A stretch of DNA of 64,000 nucleotides from Stenotrophomonas sepilia (GTDB lineage Bacteria > Pseudomonadota > Gammaproteobacteria > Xanthomonadales > Xanthomonadaceae), in assembly GCF_003244875.1 (NCBI RefSeq), contig NZ_LXXZ01000028.1, forward strand, positions 1-64,000. Reading direction: 5' to 3'. A program made the position numbers and the translations under genes. Positions 1-8,222 of this stretch are shown piece by piece (within the stretch, counting starts at the first letter, position 1; each line of letters starts with the position of its first letter). Under the pieces are notes generated by a model. That model had not been told where the DNA came from. It did not search any database and worked only from the letters and a program-made list of their open reading frames with translations.

Positions 1-337
1 TATCGGGCGGCACGGCGATGCGCTTGATCGAGGGATCCGCTTCGGCCTGGCGCAGGCGCGCGAGTGCCAGTGTGCGGCCCAGCCCCTGGCGGTGCAGCGC
101 GCGCTGCACCATGCCCCAGCAGAAGCCGGCGCTGCCGTCGCCACGGCGCGAGAGGCCACCACAGGCGACGACGTTTCCATCGCGCTCGATCACCTGGAAT
201 GCACAGCCCGTGGCCTGCTCGCGCAGGAAGCGTTCGAAGTCGCTGCGCTCTTCGGGCGCGAAGTAGGTGGGTACGTTGCTGTCGAAGATCGACAGGCAGG
301 CGCGTGCGTCGGCGGGTTGGTAGACACGAAGGTTCAT
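1..337 (-). CDS. GNAT family N-acetyltransferase, 3' end outside the window
   Basis: Predicted acetyl-CoA-dependent N-acetyltransferase; the acceptor cannot be told from sequence. Reading the minus strand from the ATG at 335-337 gives 112 residues before the window edge, so the C-terminal part is missing. The N-terminus (LRVYQPAD) looks like the first GNAT strand. R83-Q84-G85-L86-G87-R88 matches the Q/R-x-x-G-x-G/A loop that binds the acetyl-CoA pyrophosphate. The gene is divergent from the DUF3592 gene, with 127 bases between them and no clear promoter. Confidence 0.8.
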   Translation of the reverse strand, partial: MNLRVYQPADARACLSIFDSNVPTYFAPEERSDFERFLREQATGCAFQVIERDGNVVACGGLSRRGDGSAGFCWGMVQRALHRQGLGRTLALARLRQAEADPSIKRIAVPPD

Positions 338-464
338 GCAGCCACCATAGCGTGCGGAGGGGGCTGGGTGGCCTCTGGGTTATGCTGTCGGGCAACGGGA
401 GTGACCGCGCGGCAGGATCCGCCGGCCCCATTCGTCTTCCCGCCTGCAACGGAGCTGCCCAGCG

Positions 465-875
465 ATGCCCGACCCTTCTTTTTTCCGGACTGCCCAGTTG
501 ATGCGCGGTCTGCTGTTTGGCGTGGTGGGTCTGTTGATCCTTGCCGTGGCCGCCTTCGAGGTGACACATCGTCTTGAGTTCCTGGAGGTCGCGCAGGCCG
601 TTGATGGCCAGGTTGAGCGCCTGAACGCCGGCGGATCGCATCCGCAGGTCGCGTTCACCACCGCGACCGGCCAACGCGTCTCGTACCCGCAGGGCGGCAT
701 GATCTTCGGCTATGAGCCTGGGCAGCCGGTACGCGTGCTTTACGACCCGGCGCAACCGCGGCTGGAGCCGGTCCTGGATACGTTCGGTGCGCTGTGGGGA
801 ATGACGGTCGTGTGGGTGCTGCTGGGGCTGGCGTTCGTCGGCGCCTGCGTGCGGAGACTGCTCCGGCGCAGATGA
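465..875 (+). CDS. DUF3592 domain membrane protein
   Basis: A 136-residue protein of unknown function. It has a hydrophobic segment at about residues 13-31, a central extracytoplasmic-looking part (about 35-100) with the DUF3592 pattern G-x-V-x-x-x plus a tyrosine-rich P-G-x-x-V-x-V-L-Y-D-P strand, and a second membrane segment at about 108-130 before a basic RRLLRRR tail. The ATG at 465 follows a GGAG sequence; an in-frame ATG at 501 is the alternative. The gene is monocistronic, ending before the tRNA-Ser terminator on the other strand. The function is not known for the family. Confidence 0.75.
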   Translation: MPDPSFFRTAQLMRGLLFGVVGLLILAVAAFEVTHRLEFLEVAQAVDGQVERLNAGGSHPQVAFTTATGQRVSYPQGGMIFGYEPGQPVRVLYDPAQPRLEPVLDTFGALWGMTVVWVLLGLAFVGACVRRLLRRR

Positions 876-975
876 CCTGCGGCGGATCGCGCGCCGTCGG
901 CGGGCCGGCCGTTGGACCGGCCACGACGGCAGGGCCTGTTCAGTCCGGTAGCACCTGCGGCGATTCCCGCCAGCC

Positions 976-1001
976 AAAAAAAGCCGCCCACTGGGCGGCT
1001 T
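976..1001 (-). terminator. Rho-independent terminator of tRNA-Ser
   Basis: On the minus strand the inverted repeat AAGCCGCCCA with TGGGCGGCTT is followed by seven T residues. It lies 12 bases past the CCA end of tRNA-Ser. Confidence 0.85.
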
Positions 1002-1012
1002 CTTCATTTATC

Positions 1013-1105
1013 TGGCGGAGAGAGGGGGATTCGAACCCCCGAAGCGCGGTTTAGACGCTTACACACTTTCCAGGCGTGCTCCTTCAACCACTCGGACACC
1101 TCTCC
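1013..1105 (-). tRNA. tRNA-Ser (anticodon GGA)
   Basis: A 93-base minus-strand gene with encoded CCA. The acceptor stem GGAGAGG pairs with TCTCTCC, with discriminator G. The anticodon stem CACGC with GTGTG encloses the loop CTGGAAA, giving anticodon GGA. A long variable arm typical of class II serine tRNAs follows, and the T arm is GGGGG-TTCGAAT-CCCCC. It reads UCC and UCU codons. A promoter-like element lies upstream and a terminator downstream, so it is a single-gene unit. Confidence 0.97.
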
Positions 1106-1142
1106 GGATCCTGCCATCGGCAAACGCCTCAGCAGGGGCGCA

Positions 1143-1172
1143 GATTCTAGCGGGCGGCGCGGCCGGACACAA
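1143..1172 (-). promoter_or_regulatory. Candidate promoter of tRNA-Ser
   Basis: On the minus strand TAGAAT (1148-1143) fits a -10 box and a weak TTGTGT (1172-1167) sits 18 bases upstream as a -35. The -10 is 37 bases before the tRNA 5' end, leaving a short leader to be removed by RNase P. Confidence 0.45.
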
Positions 1173-1266
1173 GCACCCCGGCCAGGCAACACATACGGGG
1201 GCGATGTTGGCGAAGGGGCTGGACAGGCATGGCACAATGGAACTTCCGATGGAAAACGGTGGCCTG

Positions 1267-3297
1267 ATGTCCTATCTCGTCCTTGCCCGCAAGTGGCGTC
1301 CGAAGCGTTTTGCCGAGTTGGTGGGCCAGGAACACGTGGTCCGTGCGCTCAGCAATGCGTTGGACAGCGGCCGTGTCCACCACGCGTTCCTGTTCACCGG
1401 TACCCGTGGCGTGGGCAAGACCACCATCGCGCGCATCTTCGCCAAGTCGCTCAACTGCGAGCAGGGCACCAGTGCCGACCCGTGCGGCCAGTGCGCCGCC
1501 TGCCTGGACATCGACGCCGGTCGCTACATCGACCTGCTGGAAATCGACGCCGCGTCCAACACCGGCGTGGACGACGTGCGCGAGGTGATCGAGAACGCGC
1601 AGTACATGCCTTCGCGCGGCAAGTACAAGGTCTACCTGATCGACGAAGTGCACATGCTGTCCAAGGCGGCGTTCAACGCACTGCTGAAGACGCTGGAAGA
1701 GCCGCCGGAGCACGTGAAGTTCCTGCTGGCCACCACCGACCCGCAGAAGCTGCCGGTCACCGTGCTCAGCCGCTGCCTGCAGTTCAATCTCAAGCGCCTG
1801 GACGAAGACCAGATCCAGGGCCAGATGACCCGCATCCTGGCGGCGGAAGAGATCGAGGCCGACGGCAGCGCCATCGTGCAGTTGGCCAAGGCCGCTGACG
1901 GCAGCCTGCGTGACGGCCTGTCACTGCTGGACCAGGCGATCGCCTATGCCGGCGGCGCGCTGCGCGAGGATGTGGTGCGCACCATGCTGGGCACTGTGGA
2001 TCGCACCCAGGTGGCGGCGATGCTCGATGCGCTGGCCGAGGGCGATGGCCCGCGCCTGCTGCAGGTGGTGGTCGCGTTGGCCGAATTCTCGCCGGACTGG
2101 AGTGGCGTGCTGGAAGCGCTCGCCGAAGGCCTGCACCGCATCCAGGTGCAGCAGCTGGTGCCGGGTGCCGCCGTCGCGGAAGGCCTGGATGTCGCATCAT
2201 TCGCCGAGCGCCTGCGCCCGGAAGTGGTGCAGCTCTGGTACCAGATGGCCTTGAATGGCCGTCGCGACCTGCCACTGGCACCGAGCCCGCGCGCCGGCTT
2301 TGAAATGGCGGTGCTGCGCATGCTGGCGTTCCGCCCGGCCGCAGCGGTACCGCCGGTGCCGAAGGCCGTCGACGGTGCGGTGGGAGGCACGCCGGGTGGC
2401 AACGCTGCCGGTGGTGGCGCCCATGCCGGAAGCCATGAAGCGACGCCGGCTGCTGCCGTCGCTTCGGCCAGCCCGGCCGTGGCGGCGCAGGTGGCCGCTC
2501 CGGCGGCTGCACCGCGCGAACCTGAACCCGAACCCGAGCCGGCCCCGCAACCGGAGCCGGATCCGACGCCTGAACCCGAGCCGGTTCCGGTGGAAGAACC
2601 CGTGTCACCGCCGCCGGTGAAGGCCGAGGCGCTGGCGCCTGCCATCGCTGCAGAGGCAAGCGATGACCTGCCGCCGTGGGCCACCGACGAAGCCGAGGCG
2701 CGGGATGGGGCTCTGGCGGCCGAGATGGCCGGCCCGGATGCCGCCATGGTCGCGCCCTGGCATGAACCGCCGGCTCCCGCCGCGGATCCAGGCGAGCCTG
2801 CGCCGCCGGAGCGTTTGTTCCGCGCCGAAGGTATTGCCATTGCGCCGGCCGAACCGGCTCCGGCGCGTGAGGCCGCACCGCAGGAAGGTGTCAGCGAGCT
2901 GGCCACTGCCGAAGACTGGCTGGACCTGGTCGCCAACAGCGGTCTCAGCGGCCCCTCGCGGCAGCTGGCTGCCAACGCCGCCTTCATCAGCTGCCAGCAC
3001 GGGACCTTGAAACTGGGCCTTTCGCCCGGATTTGAGTACCTGCGCTCGGAGCGCGCGCTGGCTGCCCTGGGCGAGATGCTGGAGAAGGCCCTTGGCCAGG
3101 CGCCGAAGATCGTGGTCGAGACCGTGGAAACCGAACACGTTCCGGCCGAGACCCTGCATCAGCGTGCCGACCGCCAGCGTGGCGAGCGGCAGCAGGTGGC
3201 AGAGGCCGTTTTCATGGACGACCCGGAAGTGCAGGTGCTGATCCAACAGCACGGTGCCCGGGTTGTTTCCGATTCCATCCGTTCTTTTGACGAGTAA
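1267..3297 (+). CDS. dnaX: DNA polymerase III subunit tau (clamp loader)
   Basis: ATPase subunit of the clamp loader that places the beta clamp on primed DNA and ties polymerase cores to the helicase. The ATG at 1267 gives the family N-terminus MSYLVLARKWRP; an upstream in-frame ATG at 1204 would add 21 unrelated residues. The 676-residue product has Walker A G45-T52 (GTRGVGKT), zinc cysteines C64, C73, C76 and C79, Walker B DEVH at 126-129, and an SRC motif with the arginine finger. A linker of Pro-Glu repeats and alanine (about 380-540) separates it from a tau-type C-terminal domain. I see no A-AAA-AAG slippery site for making gamma. The next gene, ybaB, starts 6 bases after the stop. Confidence 0.97.
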   Translation: MSYLVLARKWRPKRFAELVGQEHVVRALSNALDSGRVHHAFLFTGTRGVGKTTIARIFAKSLNCEQGTSADPCGQCAACLDIDAGRYIDLLEIDAASNTGVDDVREVIENAQYMPSRGKYKVYLIDEVHMLSKAAFNALLKTLEEPPEHVKFLLATTDPQKLPVTVLSRCLQFNLKRLDEDQIQGQMTRILAAEEIEADGSAIVQLAKAADGSLRDGLSLLDQAIAYAGGALREDVVRTMLGTVDRTQVAAMLDALAEGDGPRLLQVVVALAEFSPDWSGVLEALAEGLHRIQVQQLVPGAAVAEGLDVASFAERLRPEVVQLWYQMALNGRRDLPLAPSPRAGFEMAVLRMLAFRPAAAVPPVPKAVDGAVGGTPGGNAAGGGAHAGSHEATPAAAVASASPAVAAQVAAPAAAPREPEPEPEPAPQPEPDPTPEPEPVPVEEPVSPPPVKAEALAPAIAAEASDDLPPWATDEAEARDGALAAEMAGPDAAMVAPWHEPPAPAADPGEPAPPERLFRAEGIAIAPAEPAPAREAAPQEGVSELATAEDWLDLVANSGLSGPSRQLAANAAFISCQHGTLKLGLSPGFEYLRSERALAALGEMLEKALGQAPKIVVETVETEHVPAETLHQRADRQRGERQQVAEAVFMDDPEVQVLIQQHGARVVSDSIRSFDE

Positions 3298-3303
3298 GAC
3301 ACT

Positions 3304-3624
3304 ATGCGCGGCAATATCGCCCAACTGATGCAGCAGGCCCAGAAGATGCAGGAAAACCTGCAGAAGGCCCAGGAAGAAATCGCCAGGATCGAAGTGACCG
3401 GCAGTGCCGGCGGCGGCATGGTCAGCGTGACCCTGACCGGCGCCAAGGAATGCCGCAAGGTGCGCATCGACCCGTCGCTGACCAGCGACCCGGAGATGCT
3501 GGAAGACCTGATCGCCGCCGCCTTCAACGATGCCTCGAACAAGATCGATGCCGAGTCGAAGTCGAAGATGGGTTCGGCCACCGCCGGCATGCAGCTGCCG
3601 CCGGGCATGAAGCTGCCGTTCTGA
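3304..3624 (+). CDS. ybaB: YbaB/EbfC family nucleoid-associated protein
   Basis: Small dimeric DNA-binding protein of 106 residues. The N-terminus is a long helix rich in Q, K and E ([20 protein letters not shown]), followed by the conserved V-T-G-x-A-G-G-G-M-V block and a flexible tail ending PPGMKLPF, as in the family. It lies between dnaX and recR, the order found in many proteobacteria, and is very likely cotranscribed with dnaX. In the family it binds DNA and has been linked to RecR function; the exact role is unsettled. Confidence 0.95.
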   Translation: MRGNIAQLMQQAQKMQENLQKAQEEIARIEVTGSAGGGMVSVTLTGAKECRKVRIDPSLTSDPEMLEDLIAAAFNDASNKIDAESKSKMGSATAGMQLPPGMKLPF

Positions 3625-3706
3625 TTGCCAGCGTGGCATCCGTGCAAGCGGGTGCCACAGAATCTGTAGCCGTCGAGCTCGCTCGGCGCCATCAAAGCAT
3701 GCCGCC

Positions 3707-4306
3707 GTGTCCGCACCCCTGCTTGAACAACTGATCGACGCACTGCGGGTGCTGCCTGGCGTAGGCCAGAAGACGGCGCAGCGCATGGCCTACCACCTGC
3801 TAGAGCGCGAGCGCGAAGGCGGCCAGCGCCTGGCCGAAACGCTGGCCTTGGCGGTGGAGCGTATCGGCCACTGCGCGCAGTGCCGCGACTTCAGCGAAAC
3901 CGAGCTGTGCCCGACCTGTGCCAACAGCAGCCGCGAGCGCAGCCAGCTGTGCGTGGTCGAATCGCCGGCCGATCGTCTCGCGATCGAGAACGCGACGGGT
4001 TTTCGCGGTGTCTACTTCGTGCTGCAGGGCCGGCTGTCGCCGCTCGATGGCGTCGGCCCGCGCGAGCTGGGCCTGGAGCAGCTGGAGCAGCGGCTGGCCG
4101 AAGGTGAGGTACAGGAGCTGATCATCGCCACCAGTGCCACCGTCGAAGGCGAAGCCACCGCGCATTACCTTGCGCAGCTGGCGCGCGCGCGCAAGGTGCA
4201 GCCCAGCCGGCTGGCACAGGGCCTGCCGCTTGGCGGCGAGCTTGAATACGTTGACCGCGGCACGCTGTCGCACGCGTTCGGGACGCGCAGCGAATTCCGC
4301 GATTGA
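3707..4306 (+). CDS. recR: Recombination mediator protein RecR
   Basis: Acts with RecF and RecO to load RecA on gapped single-stranded DNA. The 199-residue product starts at GTG 3707; the ATG at 3699 is in another frame. A helix-hairpin-helix lies at about residues 11-25 ([12 protein letters not shown]), the zinc finger uses C56, C59, C68 and C71, a Toprim domain spans about 79-175, and a C-terminal Walker-B-like part ends near the stop. It is the third gene of the dnaX-ybaB-recR group, 82 bases after ybaB. Confidence 0.97.
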   Translation: MSAPLLEQLIDALRVLPGVGQKTAQRMAYHLLEREREGGQRLAETLALAVERIGHCAQCRDFSETELCPTCANSSRERSQLCVVESPADRLAIENATGFRGVYFVLQGRLSPLDGVGPRELGLEQLEQRLAEGEVQELIIATSATVEGEATAHYLAQLARARKVQPSRLAQGLPLGGELEYVDRGTLSHAFGTRSEFRD

Positions 4307-4373
4307 GTACCACCCGGGCATCACCCGGCGCGGCCGGCCTACAATGCGGAAGACACTCCCGCCGAGGCCGACC

Positions 4374-4733
4374 ATGAGCAACGATACCCTCTTCAGCAAG
4401 ATCATCCGTCGCGAGATCCCGGCCACCATCGTCTATGAGGATGACGAGGTGCTGGGCTTCAAGGACATCGCACCGCAGGCGCCGGTGCACGTACTGTTCA
4501 TTCCGAAGAACGAGATCATCCCGACCCTGGACGACCTGCAGCCGTCGCAGGCGCACCTGGTCGGCAAGCTGGCCCTGGCCGCTGCCGAATACGCGCGCCG
4601 CGAGGGTTTCGCGCAGGACGGCTACCGCATTGTGATGAACTGCCGCGAACATGCCGGGCAGACCGTGTTCCACATCCACATGCACCTGCTGGCCGGCGCG
4701 CCGCTGGGGCATTTCGGTACGCCGGGGCGTTGA
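4374..4733 (+). CDS. HIT family protein (HinT-like purine nucleoside phosphoramidase)
   Basis: Histidine-triad nucleotide-binding protein of 119 residues, predicted to hydrolyse AMP-linked phosphoramidates in the cytoplasm. The triad is H100-I-H102-M-H104-L-L, with the HinT helix and the strand F-K-D-I-A-P-Q-A-P-V-H-V (about 29-40) before it. The ATG at 4374 gives the usual HinT start (DTLFSKIIRREIPA). The bidirectional hairpin terminator follows the stop by about 30 bases. Confidence 0.95.
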   Translation: MSNDTLFSKIIRREIPATIVYEDDEVLGFKDIAPQAPVHVLFIPKNEIIPTLDDLQPSQAHLVGKLALAAAEYARREGFAQDGYRIVMNCREHAGQTVFHIHMHLLAGAPLGHFGTPGR

Positions 4734-4758
4734 AGCCCTGTCCATGCATGCGTGGATG

Positions 4759-4785
4759 AAAAAGGCCGCCCGAAGGCGGCCTTTT
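4759..4785. terminator. Bidirectional Rho-independent terminator
   Basis: Arms GGCCGCC (4764-4770) and GGCGGCC (4775-4781) enclose a CGAA loop, flanked by five A on the left and four T on the right. It can end both the HIT gene and the convergent moxR-tgpA-slp operon. Confidence 0.85.
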
Positions 4786-4809
4786 CCGATCATGCAGGGT
4801 GGGTGGCGA

Positions 4810-5337
4810 TCACCACCAGCCCCAACGGCCGTAGCCACCCCAGTACGGGCCCCACGGACCGGGGCCCCACGGGCCATAGGGGTAGGGCACCACATCGACC
4901 TGGCGCTGTTCCGGCCACAGGTAGATCACATCGGCCGACAGCTTCGGCAGGCGGTAGTCGTAGTCCCCGATGCGGGTGTTCTGGTAGCCGTCGATCTTGC
5001 CGATGAAGGTCACGTCACGCCCGGCTTCAAACACGGCCGGGTCGTAGAAACCGGCGCGGCAGGCAATGAAGCGGCCGTCGCTGGCGTCGGACGAGGTGGT
5101 GTTCGGGCGGCCACTGGCGTTGAGCGGGCGCGAGATCATCTGGAAGCAGGTCTCGCCCTGGCCGGGCTTGGTCTCGATGATGCGGCCGCCCCATCGGACC
5201 GGCGTGCCGACCTGCTGGGTGGCGACCGAGTCGCGCGGGGAAATAAGGCTGAACTGTCCCTGCAGCGGCTTGGGTGCCGTGGCACAGGCCGACAGGGCCA
5301 GCGTGGCCACAGCGGTGAGGAGGAACTTGGTGTTCAT
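4810..5337 (-). CDS. Slp family outer membrane lipoprotein
   Basis: Predicted lipoprotein related to the starvation-inducible Slp family; the biochemical role is unknown. The 175-residue protein has a lipoprotein signal (MNTKFLLTAVATLALSAC) with C18 as the lipidation site, then the Slp-type domain with the G-x-x-V-R-W-G-G-x-I segment and a D-V-x-x-x-G motif. Its last 25 residues are rich in Trp, Gly, Pro and Tyr (repeats of PWGP), which is unusual. The start ATG overlaps the tgpA stop by 4 bases, so translation is probably coupled. Confidence 0.85.
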   Translation of the reverse strand: MNTKFLLTAVATLALSACATAPKPLQGQFSLISPRDSVATQQVGTPVRWGGRIIETKPGQGETCFQMISRPLNASGRPNTTSSDASDGRFIACRAGFYDPAVFEAGRDVTFIGKIDGYQNTRIGDYDYRLPKLSADVIYLWPEQRQVDVVPYPYGPWGPGPWGPYWGGYGRWGWW

Positions 5338-7283
5338 GGGGAGGCTCCGGAAGTCGGGCGATGCCTGCGCAGGTCCCGCAATAATGAAGCGAGGTCGGTG
5401 CAAGTTCCAGCGTAGCGCGCGTCGGCGAAACGCTGGCTGAGCGCGAGCAGGGTCGGGGCGGGTCGCTGCCGGTGAACCCGCTGTGCCCAGTCCTGTGCGG
5501 TTTCGTGCGGTTCGCGGGCCAGGCCAAGGCGCGCATACTGCCGCCCGAGCCGGTGCCAGGCGCGCAGCAGCGGGTCGCGCTCGCGCTCGCCGCGGGCCAG
5601 CAGCCAGGCCATCCACGCCAGTGCCAGCAGGGCGGCGACCACGAATCCGGTCACCAGCTGCGCCGGCCCGAGGTCATCCAGCCCGAACGGCTTGAGCAGT
5701 TGCTGCTGGCGGCGTGCATCGAAGGACAGCACCAGGTCGTTCCAGCCGCGGCGCAGCCAGTCACCCATCTGCCCCAGCTGCAGCCAGCGCTGTTGCAGTG
5801 GGGTATCGGTGCCGGCCTGCAGGCGGTCGTCCAGGGTGTCCAGGATGCGTTCGGGTGCCACGGCGGCAGTCGGGTCGACCCGCACCCAGCCGCGTTGCGG
5901 CAGCCAGACTTCGGCCCAGGCGTGGGCATCCATGCGACGCACCACCCAGTAGTCGCCGATGCGGTTGCGGGTGCCGCCTGCGAAGCCGGTCACCACCCGG
6001 GCCGGAATGCCGGCGTTGCGCATCAGCACTACGAAGGCCGAGCTGAAGTGCTGGCAGAAGCCGGCCTTGTAGTTGAACAGGAAATCGTCGACCGGATCGC
6101 GCCCCGCCACCGGTGTATCCAGCGTGTAGGAGAAGTCGCGGGTGATCCATTGCAGCGCACGGCGGACGATGGCCTCGTCATCGCTGCCGGCCTCCTGCCG
6201 CCATTGCCGCGCGAGCTGGGCGGTGCGCGGATTGAAGCCGGGCGGAAGCTGCAGCGCCGCGCGGCGCAGGTAGGGCGACAGATCGGTGTCGAACCGTTGC
6301 GGCGGCGCCGAATGCAACCGCCAGCGGCTGAGCGCGGACAGCGTGCGGTCGCTGCGCAGGCTCATGTCGGCATCGAAGCTGCTGCCCTCCGGTGCGCGGC
6401 TGGGCAGGTCCAGTGCCACCAGCAGGCGACGGTCGGTGGGCTCGTAGTCGATCTGGTAGTCCCAACCCTGTGCGGCGGTTTCGACTACCGGTGCGGGGCG
6501 CCCGGCCGTCGCGCGATCGCGGCTCCAGCGGTGGCCGTCGAACGACGTCAGCACCGGGCCGCGCCAATAGCGCTGCGCAGGCTCGGGCACCGCGCCGAAA
6601 AACTGCACGCGCAACGCCGGGGTGTCGTCGGCCATCAGGTCCAGCCACTGGTCCGGCGCCATGCTGTCAGCCAGGCCCGGTGTGCCCACCGCTCGCTCGG
6701 GTACGCCCCACAGCGGCGTGGACAAGCGCGGGAACAGCCAGAAGCAGGCCAGCGCGAGTGGCAGGCCGATCCCCAGCAGGCGGCCGACGCCACGCAGTTG
6801 TCCGCGCAGCGGCAGGCGAGGGCTGTGGCCCTCGTCCAGGGCCAGGCGTTGCAGGGCCAGCAGTGCGGCAACTGCGGCCAGCGCTGCCAGCCCGGTGGTC
6901 AGCGGCCCCTGGTCGAGCAGGAAGGCCGCGAACGGCGAGAACAACGCGAAGCCCAGCAGGCTGCGCGCATCGCGCAGGTTGCGCAGCTCGCTGGACTTGA
7001 TCGCCAGCATCGCTGCCAGCAATGCGCAGCCGGTATCGCGGCCCGGCCGCACCATGCCCATCTGCCAGACGATGGCGGCAAGCATGGCCAGCACCAGCAA
7101 CAGGCGGACCGGCATCGGCAGCAGCCGCCGCCATGAAAGCGCAGCGGTCAGCACGGCGGCGATCGCGATCACGCTGGCCAGCACCGGCGGCAGCTGCAGC
7201 AGCAGTGGCAGCAGCGCCAGCGCTGCGCTGGCCAGGGTCCAGCTGCGGGCGTTGCGGTCGAGCAGGACGGCAGGCTCAGTCAT
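5334..7283 (-). CDS. tgpA: TgpA-type DUF3488/transglutaminase-like membrane protein
   Basis: Integral membrane protein with a periplasmic transglutaminase-like domain; the Pseudomonas relative TgpA is essential and has transglutaminase activity. The 649-residue product has about five hydrophobic segments in residues 15-190, then a soluble domain with the triad C410 (KAGFC), H454 (MDAHAW) and D470 (VRVDPTA), and a final membrane span at about 555-575. It overlaps the DUF58 gene by 8 bases and the slp start by 4, so the four minus-strand genes form one operon. Confidence 0.93.
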   Translation of the reverse strand: MTEPAVLLDRNARSWTLASAALALLPLLLQLPPVLASVIAIAAVLTAALSWRRLLPMPVRLLLVLAMLAAIVWQMGMVRPGRDTGCALLAAMLAIKSSELRNLRDARSLLGFALFSPFAAFLLDQGPLTTGLAALAAVAALLALQRLALDEGHSPRLPLRGQLRGVGRLLGIGLPLALACFWLFPRLSTPLWGVPERAVGTPGLADSMAPDQWLDLMADDTPALRVQFFGAVPEPAQRYWRGPVLTSFDGHRWSRDRATAGRPAPVVETAAQGWDYQIDYEPTDRRLLVALDLPSRAPEGSSFDADMSLRSDRTLSALSRWRLHSAPPQRFDTDLSPYLRRAALQLPPGFNPRTAQLARQWRQEAGSDDEAIVRRALQWITRDFSYTLDTPVAGRDPVDDFLFNYKAGFCQHFSSAFVVLMRNAGIPARVVTGFAGGTRNRIGDYWVVRRMDAHAWAEVWLPQRGWVRVDPTAAVAPERILDTLDDRLQAGTDTPLQQRWLQLGQMGDWLRRGWNDLVLSFDARRQQQLLKPFGLDDLGPAQLVTGFVVAALLALAWMAWLLARGERERDPLLRAWHRLGRQYARLGLAREPHETAQDWAQRVHRQRPAPTLLALSQRFADARYAGTCTDLASLLRDLRRHRPTSGASP

Positions 7284-8220
7284 GGGGCATCAATGCCAGT
7301 GCGCGCAGGCACAGGTGGTGGTGGCTGGCACCCTGGCCGGGCCCCAACGGCGGATGGGCCGGAAGCAGCAGCGTATAGCGACGGCCTTCGCGTTCGGCCA
7401 TGTCGACCCAGCGTGCCAGGCGTGCGATGCGCGCTTCATGGCCCAGCGCTGCCAGCGTGCGCCAATCCAGCACCACTTCGATGCCGATCGGCTTCTCGTA
7501 CTCGCGTACCAGCAGGCTGTCGCGGCGCGCCGAGTGTTTCCAGGCAATGCTGCGCGGAGCATCGCCGGCACGATAGGGGCGCAGCTGATGCAGCTCTTCG
7601 CCCGTGGCGTGGGCGCGGGTGTGCAGGGGATCGCTGCCACTTTCAGGGAGGGGCGGTGCCTGGGCCTCGGCCAGCGGGTAGACCAGCAGCGGTTGCTCCG
7701 GCCACACCCACGACCATGCCCGCACCAGTCCCAGCGGCTGCGTGCTCGACAGGCGGATGCGGGGCAGTTCCAGCCAGCCGCGGCGCTCGCTGGGAACATC
7801 CAGCTCCACTTCGCCGCGACCGTGTGCAGGCAGTGCAACCCAGGCCTCGCTTGCGCCCAGCTGCAGGTGCAGCCCGTGGCGCGCGCGCGGGTCGCGCAAC
7901 GAAAGGTCCACGCGCAGGCGCAGGGGATGCCCGGCCGGTACTGGTTCGGCGGAGATTGCATCGATCTGTATGCCGGACAGTTGCAGGTGCGCGGCGATGG
8001 CGCTGGCGATCGCTGCCGCGGCCAGCAGCAGCGCCAGCAGCAGGGCCGGGTTGTTGTTGTAGTTCAATGCGCCCAGCAGCATCGCCGACAGCAGGGTGGC
8101 GACGAACAGGCCGAAGCGTGTCGGTAATACGTAGATGCGATGACGGTCCAGGCGCTGCGGCAGGGCTTCGGGCCTGCGGGGGCGTGCCAGCAGCTGCATG
8201 CGTGCCCAGCGTGTGGCCAC
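7276..8220 (-). CDS. DUF58 domain protein
   Basis: Protein of the MoxR-associated DUF58 family, whose members carry a von Willebrand A-like fold and probably act with the MoxR ATPase as chaperone partners. It has 314 residues from a GTG start two bases after the moxR stop; an ATG 21 bases further in is the alternative. Two membrane segments lie at about 33-72. The DUF58 signature is R-P-Y-R-x-G-D-x-x-R-x-I-x-W-K near residue 215. The 3' end overlaps tgpA by 8 bases. The order moxR-DUF58-transglutaminase is widely conserved. Confidence 0.92.
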   Translation of the reverse strand: MATRWARMQLLARPRRPEALPQRLDRHRIYVLPTRFGLFVATLLSAMLLGALNYNNNPALLLALLLAAAAIASAIAAHLQLSGIQIDAISAEPVPAGHPLRLRVDLSLRDPRARHGLHLQLGASEAWVALPAHGRGEVELDVPSERRGWLELPRIRLSSTQPLGLVRAWSWVWPEQPLLVYPLAEAQAPPLPESGSDPLHTRAHATGEELHQLRPYRAGDAPRSIAWKHSARRDSLLVREYEKPIGIEVVLDWRTLAALGHEARIARLARWVDMAEREGRRYTLLLPAHPPLGPGQGASHHHLCLRALALMPHD

Positions 8221-8222
8221 CT

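Noticed and set aside
1106-1266. Possible 4.5S SRP RNA gene upstream of dnaX
   Set aside because: The conserved GGTCAGGTCCGGAAGGAAGC core is not present in this stretch.
1790-2878. Open frames antisense to dnaX
   Set aside because: They mirror the Pro/Glu/Ala-rich linker of DnaX and have no motifs or ribosome sites.
5472-7136. Long plus-strand frame opposite tgpA
   Set aside because: It is a Gln/Ala/Arg-rich shadow; tgpA on the other strand has a full catalytic triad and membrane segments.
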